Positions 50,626 through 59,291 of a stretch of DNA of 64,000 nt are shown here, piece after piece. The translations under genes were made by a program, and so were the position numbers. Numbering within the stretch: the first letter of the stretch is position 1; each line of letters opens with the position of its first letter. Source of the stretch: Burkholderia sp. HI2500 (GTDB taxonomy: Bacteria; Pseudomonadota; Gammaproteobacteria; Burkholderiales; Burkholderiaceae); NCBI RefSeq assembly GCF_002223055.1, contig NZ_NKFL01000006.1, forward strand, positions 1,240,001 through 1,304,000, in the 5' to 3' direction. The notes beneath the pieces are model-generated. The model did not search any database and was not told the DNA's origin. It saw nothing but the letters and a program-made list of their open reading frames with translations.

Positions 50626-51579
50626 ATGAATCCAACCCGACGCCATTTCCTCGCACAAGCGAGCGCCCTCGCCACGATCGCCGCAGCCCCGGCCGCCCTG
50701 CGCGCGCAATCGGGTACGCGGCCGCTGCTGCGTGCCGGCGACCAGAAAGGCGGGCTACGCGCGCTGCTCGAAGCGGCCGGCGAACTGAATGGCCTGGCGT
50801 ACGACATCGCGTGGACCGAGTTCCCGGCCGCCGCGCCGCTCGCCGAAGCGCTGAACGCGGCCGCCGTCGACTGTGGCCCGATCGGCGATGCGCCGGTGAT
50901 CTTCGCGCTCGCGTCGGGCGCACGCATCAAGGTGATCGGCGCGAACCGCTCCGACCCATACGGCACGGCCGTGCTCGTGCAGCCCGATGCGACGCTGAAA
51001 GGCGCGGCCGACCTGAAGGGCAAGCGCATCGGCACCACGCGCGGCTCGATCGGCCATTTCGTCACGCTGAAGGCGCTCGATGCGGCCGGCCTGCCGCCCG
51101 ACACCGTGTCGTTCCGCTTCCTGCCGCCGGCCGACACGATGCTTGCGCTCGCAACCGGTTCGATCGACGCGTGGGCGACCTGGGAGCCCTATACCGCGCT
51201 CGCCGAAACGAGCGGCCGCGCGCGCGTGCTCGTCAATGGCCGCGGACTGTGGTCGGGCCTCAGCTACCTCGCGGCGACCGACGCGGCGATCGCGTCGAAG
51301 CGCGACGTGCTGCACGATTTCCTGCGGCGCGTCGTCCGCGCGCAGGCCTGGTCGTACCGGCACGTCGACGCGTATTCCGCCGCACTCGCGCGCATCATCG
51401 GCATTCCGCCGGCGGCCGCGAAGCTGCAGTTCGAGCGCCGCCACACGCGCTGGCTGCCGATCGACGCGACGGTCGTCGCGGAGCAACAACGCACGGCCGA
51501 CTTCTACCTGAAAGCCGGACTGCTGCGCCAGCCGCTCGACGTGCGCACGACGTTCGATCCGGGCTTCCCGCTCGCCTGA
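50626..51579 (+). CDS. Second sulfonate-type ABC substrate-binding protein (SsuA family)
   Basis: This 317-residue periplasmic protein has a twin-arginine signal (TRRHFLAQASALATIAAAPA) and the SsuA/TauA two-lobe fold: LLRAGDQKGGLRALLEAAG, the VDCGPIGDAPVIFALASG hinge segment near residue 85, and GSIDAWATWEPYTAL near 180, which is strongly typical of aliphatic sulfonate-binding proteins. It lies 37 bp after the cytochrome gene and 3 kb from the first binding protein of the same cluster, so the transporter may accept two ligands. No second permease is present. Confidence 0.9.
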   Translation: MNPTRRHFLAQASALATIAAAPAALRAQSGTRPLLRAGDQKGGLRALLEAAGELNGLAYDIAWTEFPAAAPLAEALNAAAVDCGPIGDAPVIFALASGARIKVIGANRSDPYGTAVLVQPDATLKGAADLKGKRIGTTRGSIGHFVTLKALDAAGLPPDTVSFRFLPPADTMLALATGSIDAWATWEPYTALAETSGRARVLVNGRGLWSGLSYLAATDAAIASKRDVLHDFLRRVVRAQAWSYRHVDAYSAALARIIGIPPAAAKLQFERRHTRWLPIDATVVAEQQRTADFYLKAGLLRQPLDVRTTFDPGFPLA

Positions 51580-51667
51580 CCGGCCGCGCGACGGCGCGCA
51601 GCCGCCCGAACGGCTTCGGCATGATCTGGCACAATCGCAGTCTCGCCATTCGCCTTCAGCCAGCGTC

Positions 51668-52534
51668 ATGCCAGCCATCGCCGAACTCTTCGTCTACCCG
51701 ATCAAATCCTGCGCCGGCATCGCGTTGTCGCGCGCGCAACTGCTCGAAACGGGCCTGGCGTACGACCGCCACTGGCTGATCACCGACCCGGCCGGGCAGA
51801 TGATCACGCAGCGCACGCACCCGCGCCTCGCGCTGATCCGCACCGCGCTCGACAGCGATGCGCTCGTGCTGAACGCGCCGGGCATGCGCGAGATCCGCAC
51901 GCCGCTCGACGGCGACGTATCGCCCGCCACGCCGAAAATGGCCGCGACCGTATGGCGCGACACCGTCGACGCGATCGACACGGGCACCGAAACGGCCGCG
52001 TGGCTCACCGAATTCCTCGGCACGCCCACGAAGCTCGCGCGCTTCGGGCCCGACGCGCGTCGCGGCTGCAACCGCACATGGACCGGCGAGATCGATACGC
52101 ACACGCAGTTCGCGGACGGTTACCCGCTGCTCGTGATCGGCCAGTCGTCGCTCGACGACCTGAATGCGCGGCTCGCCGCGAAGGGCGCGCCGGCGATCCC
52201 GATGAATCGCTTCCGCCCGAATATCGTCGTGTCGGATCTCGACGCGTTCGAAGAGGATTTCGTCGAACATCTCGACACGGAAGGCGCGACGCCCGTGCGG
52301 CTGCGCCTCGTGAAGCCGTGCACGCGCTGCCCGATGCCGACGATCGACCAGGCCACCGGCGCGCCCGATCCGGCGTGGCCGCACGAACCGACCGACACGA
52401 TGCAGACCTATCGCGCGAACCCGAACTTCAACGGCGAGCTGACGTTCGGCATCAATGCGATCGTCGTCGAAGGCGCGGGTGCGTGGCTCGAAGTCGGCCA
52501 GTCGCTGGAAGCGGAGATCGGGTTCGGCGATTGA
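51668..52534 (+). CDS. MOSC domain protein (YcbX/MOCOS-like)
   Basis: This 288-residue protein has an N-terminal MOSC beta-barrel domain (AELFVYPIKSCAGI at the start) and the C-terminal MOSC domain with the conserved cysteine in LVKPCTRCPMPT near residue 218. YcbX-like proteins pair molybdenum cofactor with a ferredoxin domain to reduce N-hydroxylated compounds; the C-terminal ferredoxin is missing here, so another partner must supply electrons. It has its own start signals 88 bp after the sulfonate genes and may be independent of them. Confidence 0.9.
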   Translation: MPAIAELFVYPIKSCAGIALSRAQLLETGLAYDRHWLITDPAGQMITQRTHPRLALIRTALDSDALVLNAPGMREIRTPLDGDVSPATPKMAATVWRDTVDAIDTGTETAAWLTEFLGTPTKLARFGPDARRGCNRTWTGEIDTHTQFADGYPLLVIGQSSLDDLNARLAAKGAPAIPMNRFRPNIVVSDLDAFEEDFVEHLDTEGATPVRLRLVKPCTRCPMPTIDQATGAPDPAWPHEPTDTMQTYRANPNFNGELTFGINAIVVEGAGAWLEVGQSLEAEIGFGD

Positions 52535-52617
52535 GCCGGGCAGGCGGAACCGCTCGCCCCTTTCACCGCCGGGAAGCCGCGGCTCACAGCCACCGCTTCC
52601 CGCATCGCCGATCGCCA

Positions 52618-54036
52618 TCACGCAGCGCGCGGCGCTGCGTCGTTCGCCGCCGGCAGCCAGATCGTCACGACCAACCCGCCACCGGCCGCATCGGCCAGCG
52701 TCACGCTGCCCTGGTGCACGCGCGCGATCTCGCGCACGATCGACAGCCCGAGCCCCGTCCCTTCGACCGTCTGCGTCTTGCTGCCGCGATGGAAGCGCTC
52801 GAACACCGCGTCGCGTTCGACCGCCGGAATGCCCGGCCCGTTGTCGATGACGTCGAGCCGCGCGTGCTCGCCGTCGCGCGATACGCGCACCGTGATCACC
52901 GCGCGATCGCCCGCATAACGGATCGCGTTGTCGATCAGGTTGCCGATCATCTCGCCGAGCAGGTCGGACTGCCCGTGCACGTCAAGGTCGGCCTCGTGCT
53001 CGAAACCGAGATCGATGTCGCGCGCGCGGGCGACCGGCGACCAGTCGAGCGTCACGCTGCGCGCGAGCCGGTGCAGCGCGACCGGCTTGTGCGCGACCGC
53101 ATGGCCGCTGTCCGAATCGAGCCGTGACAGCGACAGCAGTTGCTGCACGATCTTCGCGGCCTGCCGCACCGCACCGTTCGCACGCCGCAGGTGCCCGTTC
53201 GCGCGCGGCTGCTCGTCGGGCCGCAACGCAAGTTCGACGCCCGCCTGCACGGCCGCGAGCGGCGTCTTCAGTTGATGGGCCGCGTCCGCGAAGAAGCGGC
53301 GCCGCGCGACCTGCATCCGCTGCGTGCGGCCGATGTACTGGTTGATCGACTCGACGAGCGGCGCGAGTTCGCTCGGCACCGCACCGGTATCGAGCGGCGT
53401 CGTATCGTCCTCGCTGCGCGCGGCGACCGTCGCCGACAGCCGGTTCAGCGGCCGCAGCCCGCGCCCGACGCCGAGCCACACGATGCCGAGCGCCAGCACG
53501 ACGAGCAATCCTTCCTGCAGCAGCGACCCCACCAGGATCTCGCGCGCGAGCGCTTGTCGCGCCTCGATCGTCTCGCCGACCATCACCCACACGATGCGCG
53601 ACTGCGCGGTCGGCACGTCGTGCACCGGGATGCGCAGCGCGGCCATCCGCAACTGCTCGCCGCGATACACGACGTCGTAGTAACGCGTGACGAACAGCGC
53701 GCCGTCGCCCGCGTCGCGCCCTCGCGGCAGCGGCAGGTCCGGGTAGCCGGTGATCGTGTGGCCGTTGTCCTCGCGGATCAGGTAGTAGACCTTGCCGCCG
53801 TCGCTCGACTCGAGCATTTCGAGCGCGAGATACGGCAGGTCGACCTCGATCTCGCCGTCGTTGAGCCGCACGCCTTCGCGGATCGACTTCAGCGACGACG
53901 ACAGCGTGCGGTCGAACGCGACGTGCGCGGCGCTCATCGCGCGCTGGTACGTGAGCCACGAGTCGAGCGCGAGCAGGCCGAGCAGCGGCAGCAGCAACCA
54001 CAGCGCGACCTGCGCGCGCAGGTTCGGGCGGGTCAC
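52618..54036 (-). CDS. Sensor histidine kinase (TctE-like)
   Basis: This 472-residue kinase has a first membrane helix (LWLLLPLLGLLALDSWLTYQ, near residue 10), a periplasmic 2CSK_N-type domain of about 130 residues, a second helix (LLVVLALGIVWLGVG near 165), HAMP, an H-box with His near residue 254 (ADAAHQLKTPLA), an N-box (LIDNAIRYAG) and a G-box (GTGLGLSIVREIA). The N-terminus is typical of TctE, which senses tricarboxylates. The GTG after a GGGGGG ribosome-binding site is used; ATGs 8 and 14 codons upstream are alternatives. It is 181 bp downstream of its regulator, unusually far for this family. Confidence 0.9.
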   Translation of the reverse strand: MTRPNLRAQVALWLLLPLLGLLALDSWLTYQRAMSAAHVAFDRTLSSSLKSIREGVRLNDGEIEVDLPYLALEMLESSDGGKVYYLIREDNGHTITGYPDLPLPRGRDAGDGALFVTRYYDVVYRGEQLRMAALRIPVHDVPTAQSRIVWVMVGETIEARQALAREILVGSLLQEGLLVVLALGIVWLGVGRGLRPLNRLSATVAARSEDDTTPLDTGAVPSELAPLVESINQYIGRTQRMQVARRRFFADAAHQLKTPLAAVQAGVELALRPDEQPRANGHLRRANGAVRQAAKIVQQLLSLSRLDSDSGHAVAHKPVALHRLARSVTLDWSPVARARDIDLGFEHEADLDVHGQSDLLGEMIGNLIDNAIRYAGDRAVITVRVSRDGEHARLDVIDNGPGIPAVERDAVFERFHRGSKTQTVEGTGLGLSIVREIARVHQGSVTLADAAGGGLVVTIWLPAANDAAPRAA

Positions 54037-54217
54037 TCGGCCCCCCGCCAGGCCGCCCATAGGGACACGGCGGCGCATGCACGGCGCACCGCTCCGCGCC
54101 CGCACGGTCGGCCGTGAATGGCGTGCGTGTCGTTGGCGCGCCGTGAGCGTGTCGATCCGGCATGGCGCGTCAACGCGCCCACCCGTTCCGCGCAAAGATC
54201 GTGAGCCCGGCGGCGGT

Positions 54218-54898
54218 TCATTCAGCCGTCTCCGCCTTCGCTTCCAGCAGATAACCGAGCCCGCGCAGCGTGACGATCGCGACTCCTGCGTTCTCGAGCT
54301 TCTTGCGCAGCCGGTACACGTAGATCTCGATCGCATCGGCATTGACCGACTCGTCGAGCCCGAAGATCTTCTCCGACAGCGTTTCCTTGTTGATCGCGCG
54401 GCCGTTGCGCAGGATCAGCACCTCGAGCACCGAGCGCTCGCGCGGCGTGAGCGACAGCGGCTCCCCCGCGAGCTGGAAGCTGCGGTCGATACTGTCGTAC
54501 GAAAGCGGCCCGCATTCGACCCGCGAATGCTCGTGGCCGAGGCTGCGGCGGATCAGCGCGCGGGCGCGCGCCTCCAGTTCGGTCAGTTCGAATGGCTTCG
54601 CGAGGTAGTCGTCGGCGCCGAGATCGAGCCCCTTCACGCGATCCTCAACCGACCCGTGCGCGGTCAGGATCAGCACCGGGACCGGATTGCGGCGCGCGCG
54701 CAGCCGCCGCAGCACTTCCAGCCCGTCGAGCTTCGGCAGCCCGAGATCGAGAATCACCAGCGCGTAATCCTGCGTGCGCAGCACGTGGTCGGCGGCCTCG
54801 CCGTCCGCCATGTGGTCGACCGCGAAGCGCGCCGCGCTTAGCGCATCGTTCAGCGACTGGGCGAGGTTCGGATTGTCTTCGACGAGCAGCACACGCAT
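54218..54898 (-). CDS. OmpR-family response regulator (TctD-like)
   Basis: This 226-residue regulator has a receiver domain with acidic pair E7/D8, phospho-acceptor D51 and the lysine of DDYLAKPF, and a C-terminal winged helix with ALEIYVYRLRKKLE-type recognition region ending TLRGLGYLLEA. It pairs with the kinase downstream on the same strand. TctDE systems usually control a neighbouring carboxylate uptake gene; here the nearest transporter genes are an MFS exporter (same strand, upstream) and an ABC importer 3 kb away, so the target is open. Confidence 0.92.
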   Translation of the reverse strand: MRVLLVEDNPNLAQSLNDALSAARFAVDHMADGEAADHVLRTQDYALVILDLGLPKLDGLEVLRRLRARRNPVPVLILTAHGSVEDRVKGLDLGADDYLAKPFELTELEARARALIRRSLGHEHSRVECGPLSYDSIDRSFQLAGEPLSLTPRERSVLEVLILRNGRAINKETLSEKIFGLDESVNADAIEIYVYRLRKKLENAGVAIVTLRGLGYLLEAKAETAE

Positions 54899-55023
54899 GG
54901 GGATTCCGGTAAGGTCAGCGACAGGCCGCTACATTACATGATCCTTTCCATCGCGACGCCTCGCGGAAACACGGGTTGCGCCGTCGGCTCGGGCGCACGT
55001 CGGCCGGCCCGGCCGACCGTCGC

Positions 55024-56262
55024 TCAGCGCTCGGCGGCGGGCCGGTTGCGCGTCGCGAAGCGCGAACTTTCGCCTGCCCGGCGCCGCTCGCGCAGGCCGA
55101 CCGCCACCGCCAGGAACGCGACGCTCGCACCGGCCGTGACGACGATCATCGGGCGCGCGGTGCCGTCCGACAGCCACGCCAGCACGCCGCCGCACGCGGC
55201 GGTGATCGCCATCTGGATAAAGAAGAACAGCCCGGACGCCGTCCCCGCGATCGTCGTGTACGGCTGCATCACCGCGAACTGGCAGGCCGGAATCGCGATC
55301 CCGACGGTGATCATCACGAAGAACATCGGGACGACCAGCGCCGCGACCGCCGTCGGCGCGATCACACCGCCGATCCACAACACGGCGGCGCCCGCCAGAT
55401 TGACGGCCGCCGCCGCCGCGATGACCGAATCGGCCTTCCAGCGGGCGCCGGTCCGCGCGAACACGTTCGAGCCGATCAGGTAGCCGAGCACCGTCAGGCC
55501 GAAGATTGCCGCATACACCGGGCCCGATACGCCGCGTTGCCGCTGGAACAACGTCGACGATTCCGCGATGAACGGGTAGTACGTGCAGTACGCGAAACTG
55601 ATGGCGAGCGAGTAGCGCAGGAACCTGCGCTCGCGCAGCAGGCCCGCGTACGTCCGCAGAAGCCCCGCGCCCGGCGCCGGCCGCGCGTTGCGTTCGCGCG
55701 TCTCCGGCAGGTAGCGCAGCACCATCGCCGTTGCGACCAGCCCGCCCGCTGCCAGCAGCCCGAACACGCCGCGCCAGCCGAGCCATTCGGCCACCGCACT
55801 GCCGGCCAGCGGCGCAATCACCGGCGACAGCGCCATGCCGGCCGAGATGCGGCCCAGCATCGTGGCCTGCATCGCGGTCGGGAAGCGCTCGCGCACGATC
55901 ACCCGCCCGATCACCGTTCCGCTGCAGCCGCCCAACGCCTGGAAGATGCGCGCGGCGACGATCGCCGTGACGCTGGTCGACCACGCGCAGGCAACGCTCG
56001 CGACCACGTAGAGGCACAGGCCGCCGAGCAGGACAGGACGGCGGCCATAACGGTCGGACAATGGCCCCGACGCCAGCATCGACAGCGCGTAGCCGACCAT
56101 GTACAGGGTGAGCGTGAGCTGCAACTGGGCATCGGTGCCGTGCAGCGCGTCCGCCATCGCCGGCAGCGACGGCAGGTACGCATCGATCGTGACCCGCGGC
56201 AGGCACACGACGAGCATCAACAGGAGCAGCCAGCCCCACTGGGGTAATGAACGCGTTTTCAT
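55024..56262 (-). CDS. MFS drug efflux transporter (Bcr/CflA family)
   Basis: This 412-residue inner-membrane exporter has twelve helices. The motif-A loop GPLSDRYGRRPVLL is near residue 62, the motif-D1 PSLPAMADALHGTDAQLQ in TM1-TM2, and motif C-like AGMALSPVIAPLAGSAVAEW near 135. Bcr/CflA transporters export bicyclomycin, chloramphenicol or small peptides and amino acids. It diverges from a MocR regulator over 102 bp, so expression probably depends on that regulator. A reading frame that runs far upstream of the ATG is antisense to the MocR gene and is ignored. Confidence 0.91.
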   Translation of the reverse strand: MKTRSLPQWGWLLLLMLVVCLPRVTIDAYLPSLPAMADALHGTDAQLQLTLTLYMVGYALSMLASGPLSDRYGRRPVLLGGLCLYVVASVACAWSTSVTAIVAARIFQALGGCSGTVIGRVIVRERFPTAMQATMLGRISAGMALSPVIAPLAGSAVAEWLGWRGVFGLLAAGGLVATAMVLRYLPETRERNARPAPGAGLLRTYAGLLRERRFLRYSLAISFAYCTYYPFIAESSTLFQRQRGVSGPVYAAIFGLTVLGYLIGSNVFARTGARWKADSVIAAAAAVNLAGAAVLWIGGVIAPTAVAALVVPMFFVMITVGIAIPACQFAVMQPYTTIAGTASGLFFFIQMAITAACGGVLAWLSDGTARPMIVVTAGASVAFLAVAVGLRERRRAGESSRFATRNRPAAER

Positions 56263-56364
56263 GCGGTGAGCTCGTCTCCGGTCGGATTGATGGGGTCGAC
56301 AGCAATCTAAGGTCAAAGTGATATAAGCTGAAGGGCCATTAAATCCTTGACTGAATAGACCACT
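56263..56364. promoter_or_regulatory. Divergent promoter region between MFS exporter and MocR genes
   Basis: This 102-bp AT-rich region contains a GATATAAG element (56317-56324) usable as -10 towards MocR and a partly inverted GGTCAA...TTGACT pair around it. MocR regulators usually bind such divergent regions. The exact operator is not resolved. Confidence 0.4.
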
Positions 56365-57852
56365 ATGCCGCGAGGCAAAGCCGCGATTCCGCTTGATCTG
56401 CCGTGCCCGGCCGGGCTGTCCGCGGGCAGTCCGCAGTCGAAGCAGGAGTGCATCGCCGACGCGCTGCGCGACGCGATCCTGAAGCGCCTGCTGCCCGGCG
56501 GCAGCCCGCTGCCGTCGAGCCGCACCCTCGCCGCGCGCTGGGGCGTCGCCCGGGGAACCGTCGAAGCGGCGTACGACCGGCTGTGCTCCGAGGGCTACAT
56601 CGCCCGCACGCAAGGGTCGGGGTCGCGGGTATGCGCGGTGGTGCCCGACAGCTATCTGCGCGCGGCGGCGCAATCGCGCGACACCCACCTTCCCCCATCC
56701 GGCGCACACCCCGCACCGGCACGCACGACCGAAGCCCCCGCGCCGGAACAAGGCGTGCGCCCGGGCGTGCCGTTCGTCGCGCGGCTTGCCGATCCCGGCC
56801 TGCTGCCGATGCAGCAATGGAAGAAGGCGCTCGGGGCGAGCCTGCTTGCCGCGACCGCGCACGACCTCGGGGCCACGCCGGCGCAAGGCGTCGAAAGCCT
56901 GCGCGACGAAATCGCCGCGTACCTGCGGGAATACCGCGGCATCCCGTGCGACGCCGGCGACATCTTCATCACGACCGGCATCCGCCATTCGATCGATCTC
57001 GTCGCGCGCACGCTGCTCGCGCCCGGCGCGACGGTGCTGATGGAGGATCCCGGCTATGCGTCGGCGTGGCAGATCTTCACGATCGCGGGCGCGACCGTGA
57101 TCGACGTGCCGGTCGATCGGGAAGGCATCGACACGGCGTCGCTGGATCGCTATCCCGATGCGCGCGCGGCCTACGTGACGCCCGCCCATCAGGCGCCGCT
57201 CGGCGTGACGATGTCGGTGTCGCGCCGGCTCGAACTGCTCGACTGGGCGCAGCGCACCCGCGCATGGATCATCGAGGACGACTACGACGGCGAATTCAGC
57301 TACCAGACCGCCCCGCTGCCTGCGCTGAAATCACTCGACGCGTGCGATCGCGTGATCTACTGCGGGTCGTTCAACAAGACGCTGTTCTCGGGGCTGCGCA
57401 TCGGCTTCATGGTCGTGCCCGCGGAACTGCGGCCGGCTCTGTCGGCCGTGTGGCATGCGACCGCGCGCTCGGTCGGCGTGGCGCCGCAGCTGGCGCTGGC
57501 CCGCTTCATCGCGCACGGCGATTTTGCGAAGCACCTGCGCGCCGCGCGTCACGCGTACCGCCAGCGGCGCGACCTCGTGCTCGACCAGTTGGCGAAACAC
57601 GCGGGCGGGCGGTACACGGTGTCCGGCGAGCACGCGGGCTTTCATTTCGTGCTGTGGCTGCCGCCCGGGATGGACGACGCGACGTATGTCGCGCAAGCCC
57701 AGGCGGACGGCGTCGAATTGCAGCCGATCCGCGGATTCTGTCGAAGCGCCCGGTGCGAAGCGGGCGTCGTCGTCGGGTATTCCGCGCTGACGGCCGCGCA
57801 CGCGCGGCATGGCGGCCGGCTGCTCGGCAAGCTGCTCGCGCAACCCGCCTAA
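56365..57852 (+). CDS. MocR/PdxR family regulator (second copy)
   Basis: This 495-residue GntR-aminotransferase chimera has a helix-turn-helix LPSSRTLAARWGVARGTVEA near residues 49-68 and an aminotransferase-like domain with PLP lysine K338 in YCGSFNKTLFSGLRIGF, preceded by EDDYDGEFSYQ. It is only a distant paralogue of the MocR protein at 27-28 kb. A linker of about 40 Pro/Ala-rich residues joins the two domains. By position it regulates the divergent Bcr/CflA exporter, perhaps in response to an amino acid or amine that forms a PLP aldimine. Confidence 0.92.
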   Translation: MPRGKAAIPLDLPCPAGLSAGSPQSKQECIADALRDAILKRLLPGGSPLPSSRTLAARWGVARGTVEAAYDRLCSEGYIARTQGSGSRVCAVVPDSYLRAAAQSRDTHLPPSGAHPAPARTTEAPAPEQGVRPGVPFVARLADPGLLPMQQWKKALGASLLAATAHDLGATPAQGVESLRDEIAAYLREYRGIPCDAGDIFITTGIRHSIDLVARTLLAPGATVLMEDPGYASAWQIFTIAGATVIDVPVDREGIDTASLDRYPDARAAYVTPAHQAPLGVTMSVSRRLELLDWAQRTRAWIIEDDYDGEFSYQTAPLPALKSLDACDRVIYCGSFNKTLFSGLRIGFMVVPAELRPALSAVWHATARSVGVAPQLALARFIAHGDFAKHLRAARHAYRQRRDLVLDQLAKHAGGRYTVSGEHAGFHFVLWLPPGMDDATYVAQAQADGVELQPIRGFCRSARCEAGVVVGYSALTAAHARHGGRLLGKLLAQPA

Positions 57853-58070
57853 CCGCGCCCGTCATCGGTGCCGCGCCCCGCGGCAACCCGCCGCTCCCGC
57901 TTACCCGACCGTGCCGCACGCTGCAAAACGCGCGGCCGCCGCCGCTTCGACCTCGGGAAATCCATGACATGAACGACACGATTGTGAACAGAAATGAAAG
58001 CGGGCTGAAAGTGCGCCGCAATTAACATCCGCTCCACTCGAACAACACCTAGACGTAACTGGAGGAAGAC

Positions 58071-59171
58071 ATGCCGTTTGCACCGAAGCACCTCGCCGCC
58101 GCGCTGGCGGTCGTTCTGGGCACTGCCGCCGGCAGCGCCGCCGCGCAGGTTCCGGCCGGGTATCCGGGGAGCTACCAGGGCGTCATCGACGCCGCGAAGA
58201 AGGAAGGCAAGCTGATCGTCTACTCGACGACCGACACGGGCCTCGTGCGTCCGCTGATCAAGGACTTCGAAAGCCTGTACGGCGTGAAGGTCGAGTACAA
58301 CGACATGAACAGCACCGAGCTGTACAACCGCTACATCAGCGAGAACGCGGCGAGCAGCACCAGCGCCGACGTGCTGTGGAGCTCGGCGATGGACCTGCAG
58401 GTCAAGCTCGTCAACGACGGCCTGATGGCGTCGTACGACTCCCCCGAAAGCGCGAACCTGCCGCAATGGGCGCAGTACCAGAAGCAGGCCTACGGCACGA
58501 CGTTCGAGCCGCTCGCGATCGTCTACAACAAGCGCCTGATCCCCGAGAACGAAGTGCCGAAGACGCGCGCCGAGCTGATCAAGCTGCTCGCGTCGCAACC
58601 GGACAAGTTCAAGGGCAAGCTCACGACGTACGACGTCGAGAAATCCGGCGTCGGCTTCAACGCGCTGACGCAGGACGCGCACCTGAACGAGAAGGTCACG
58701 TGGGAACTCGTGAAGGCGATCGGCGCGACCGGCCCGAAGCTGCAGTCGAGCACCGGCGCGATGATGGAGCGCATCTCGTCGGGCGAGAACCTGATCGGCT
58801 ACAACATCTTCGGATCGTACGCGTACGCGAAGGCAAAGAAGGACAAGTCGATCGGCTACGTGTTTCCGAAGGACTACACACAGATCGTGAGCCGCCTCAC
58901 CACCATCTCGAAGAAAGCGAAGAATCCGAACGCCGCGAAGCTGTGGGTCGACTACCTGCTGTCGAAACGCGGCCAGACGCTGATCGCGAACCAGGCCAAC
59001 CTGTACGCGATCCGTACGGACGTGACCGGCGAAACGTCGGCCGCGGGCCTCACGAAGGAGCTCGGCGATTCGCTGAAGCCGATCCAGATCGGCACCGGCC
59101 TGCTCGTCTATCTGGACCAGTCGAAGCGGCTCGCGTTCCTGAAGCAATGGCAGCAGGCGATCAAGGGCTGA
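58071..59171 (+). CDS. ABC transporter periplasmic substrate-binding protein (FbpA/AfuA-like)
   Basis: This 366-residue protein has a signal peptide (cleavage near SAAA-QV, residue 26) and the class II transferrin-like binding-protein fold: GKLIVYSTTDTGLVRPLIKD, VEYNDMNSTELYNR and SADVLWSSAMDLQVKLV, features of the iron(III)/phosphosugar/phosphonate group. Paired iron-binding tyrosines of FbpA are not present in a YY pair near the end, so the ligand may be an anion such as a phosphorylated compound. It is the first gene of a four-gene run ending with a porin. A GGAGGA ribosome-binding site is clear. Confidence 0.9.
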   Translation: MPFAPKHLAAALAVVLGTAAGSAAAQVPAGYPGSYQGVIDAAKKEGKLIVYSTTDTGLVRPLIKDFESLYGVKVEYNDMNSTELYNRYISENAASSTSADVLWSSAMDLQVKLVNDGLMASYDSPESANLPQWAQYQKQAYGTTFEPLAIVYNKRLIPENEVPKTRAELIKLLASQPDKFKGKLTTYDVEKSGVGFNALTQDAHLNEKVTWELVKAIGATGPKLQSSTGAMMERISSGENLIGYNIFGSYAYAKAKKDKSIGYVFPKDYTQIVSRLTTISKKAKNPNAAKLWVDYLLSKRGQTLIANQANLYAIRTDVTGETSAAGLTKELGDSLKPIQIGTGLLVYLDQSKRLAFLKQWQQAIKG

Positions 59172-59259
59172 TCCGCTGATCCACTGACCGGCTTCGGCCG
59201 GCCAATGGCCGCCCGCCACGTCGCGCGGGCGGCCCCTTCCCCATACCGACTTCCTAGAG

Positions 59260-59279
59260 GCGGCCATCCGGATGGCCGC
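59260..59279 (+). promoter_or_regulatory. Perfect 20-nt palindrome before the ABC permease
   Basis: GCGGCCATCCGGATGGCCGC is fully self-complementary and ends 5 nt before the GGGGTG ribosome-binding site of the permease gene. In RNA it would form a strong hairpin in the 120-nt gap after the binding-protein gene, as in other binding-protein operons where such hairpins stabilise the upstream message or lower permease expression. Confidence 0.6.
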
Positions 59280-59291
59280 AGGGGTGAACTC

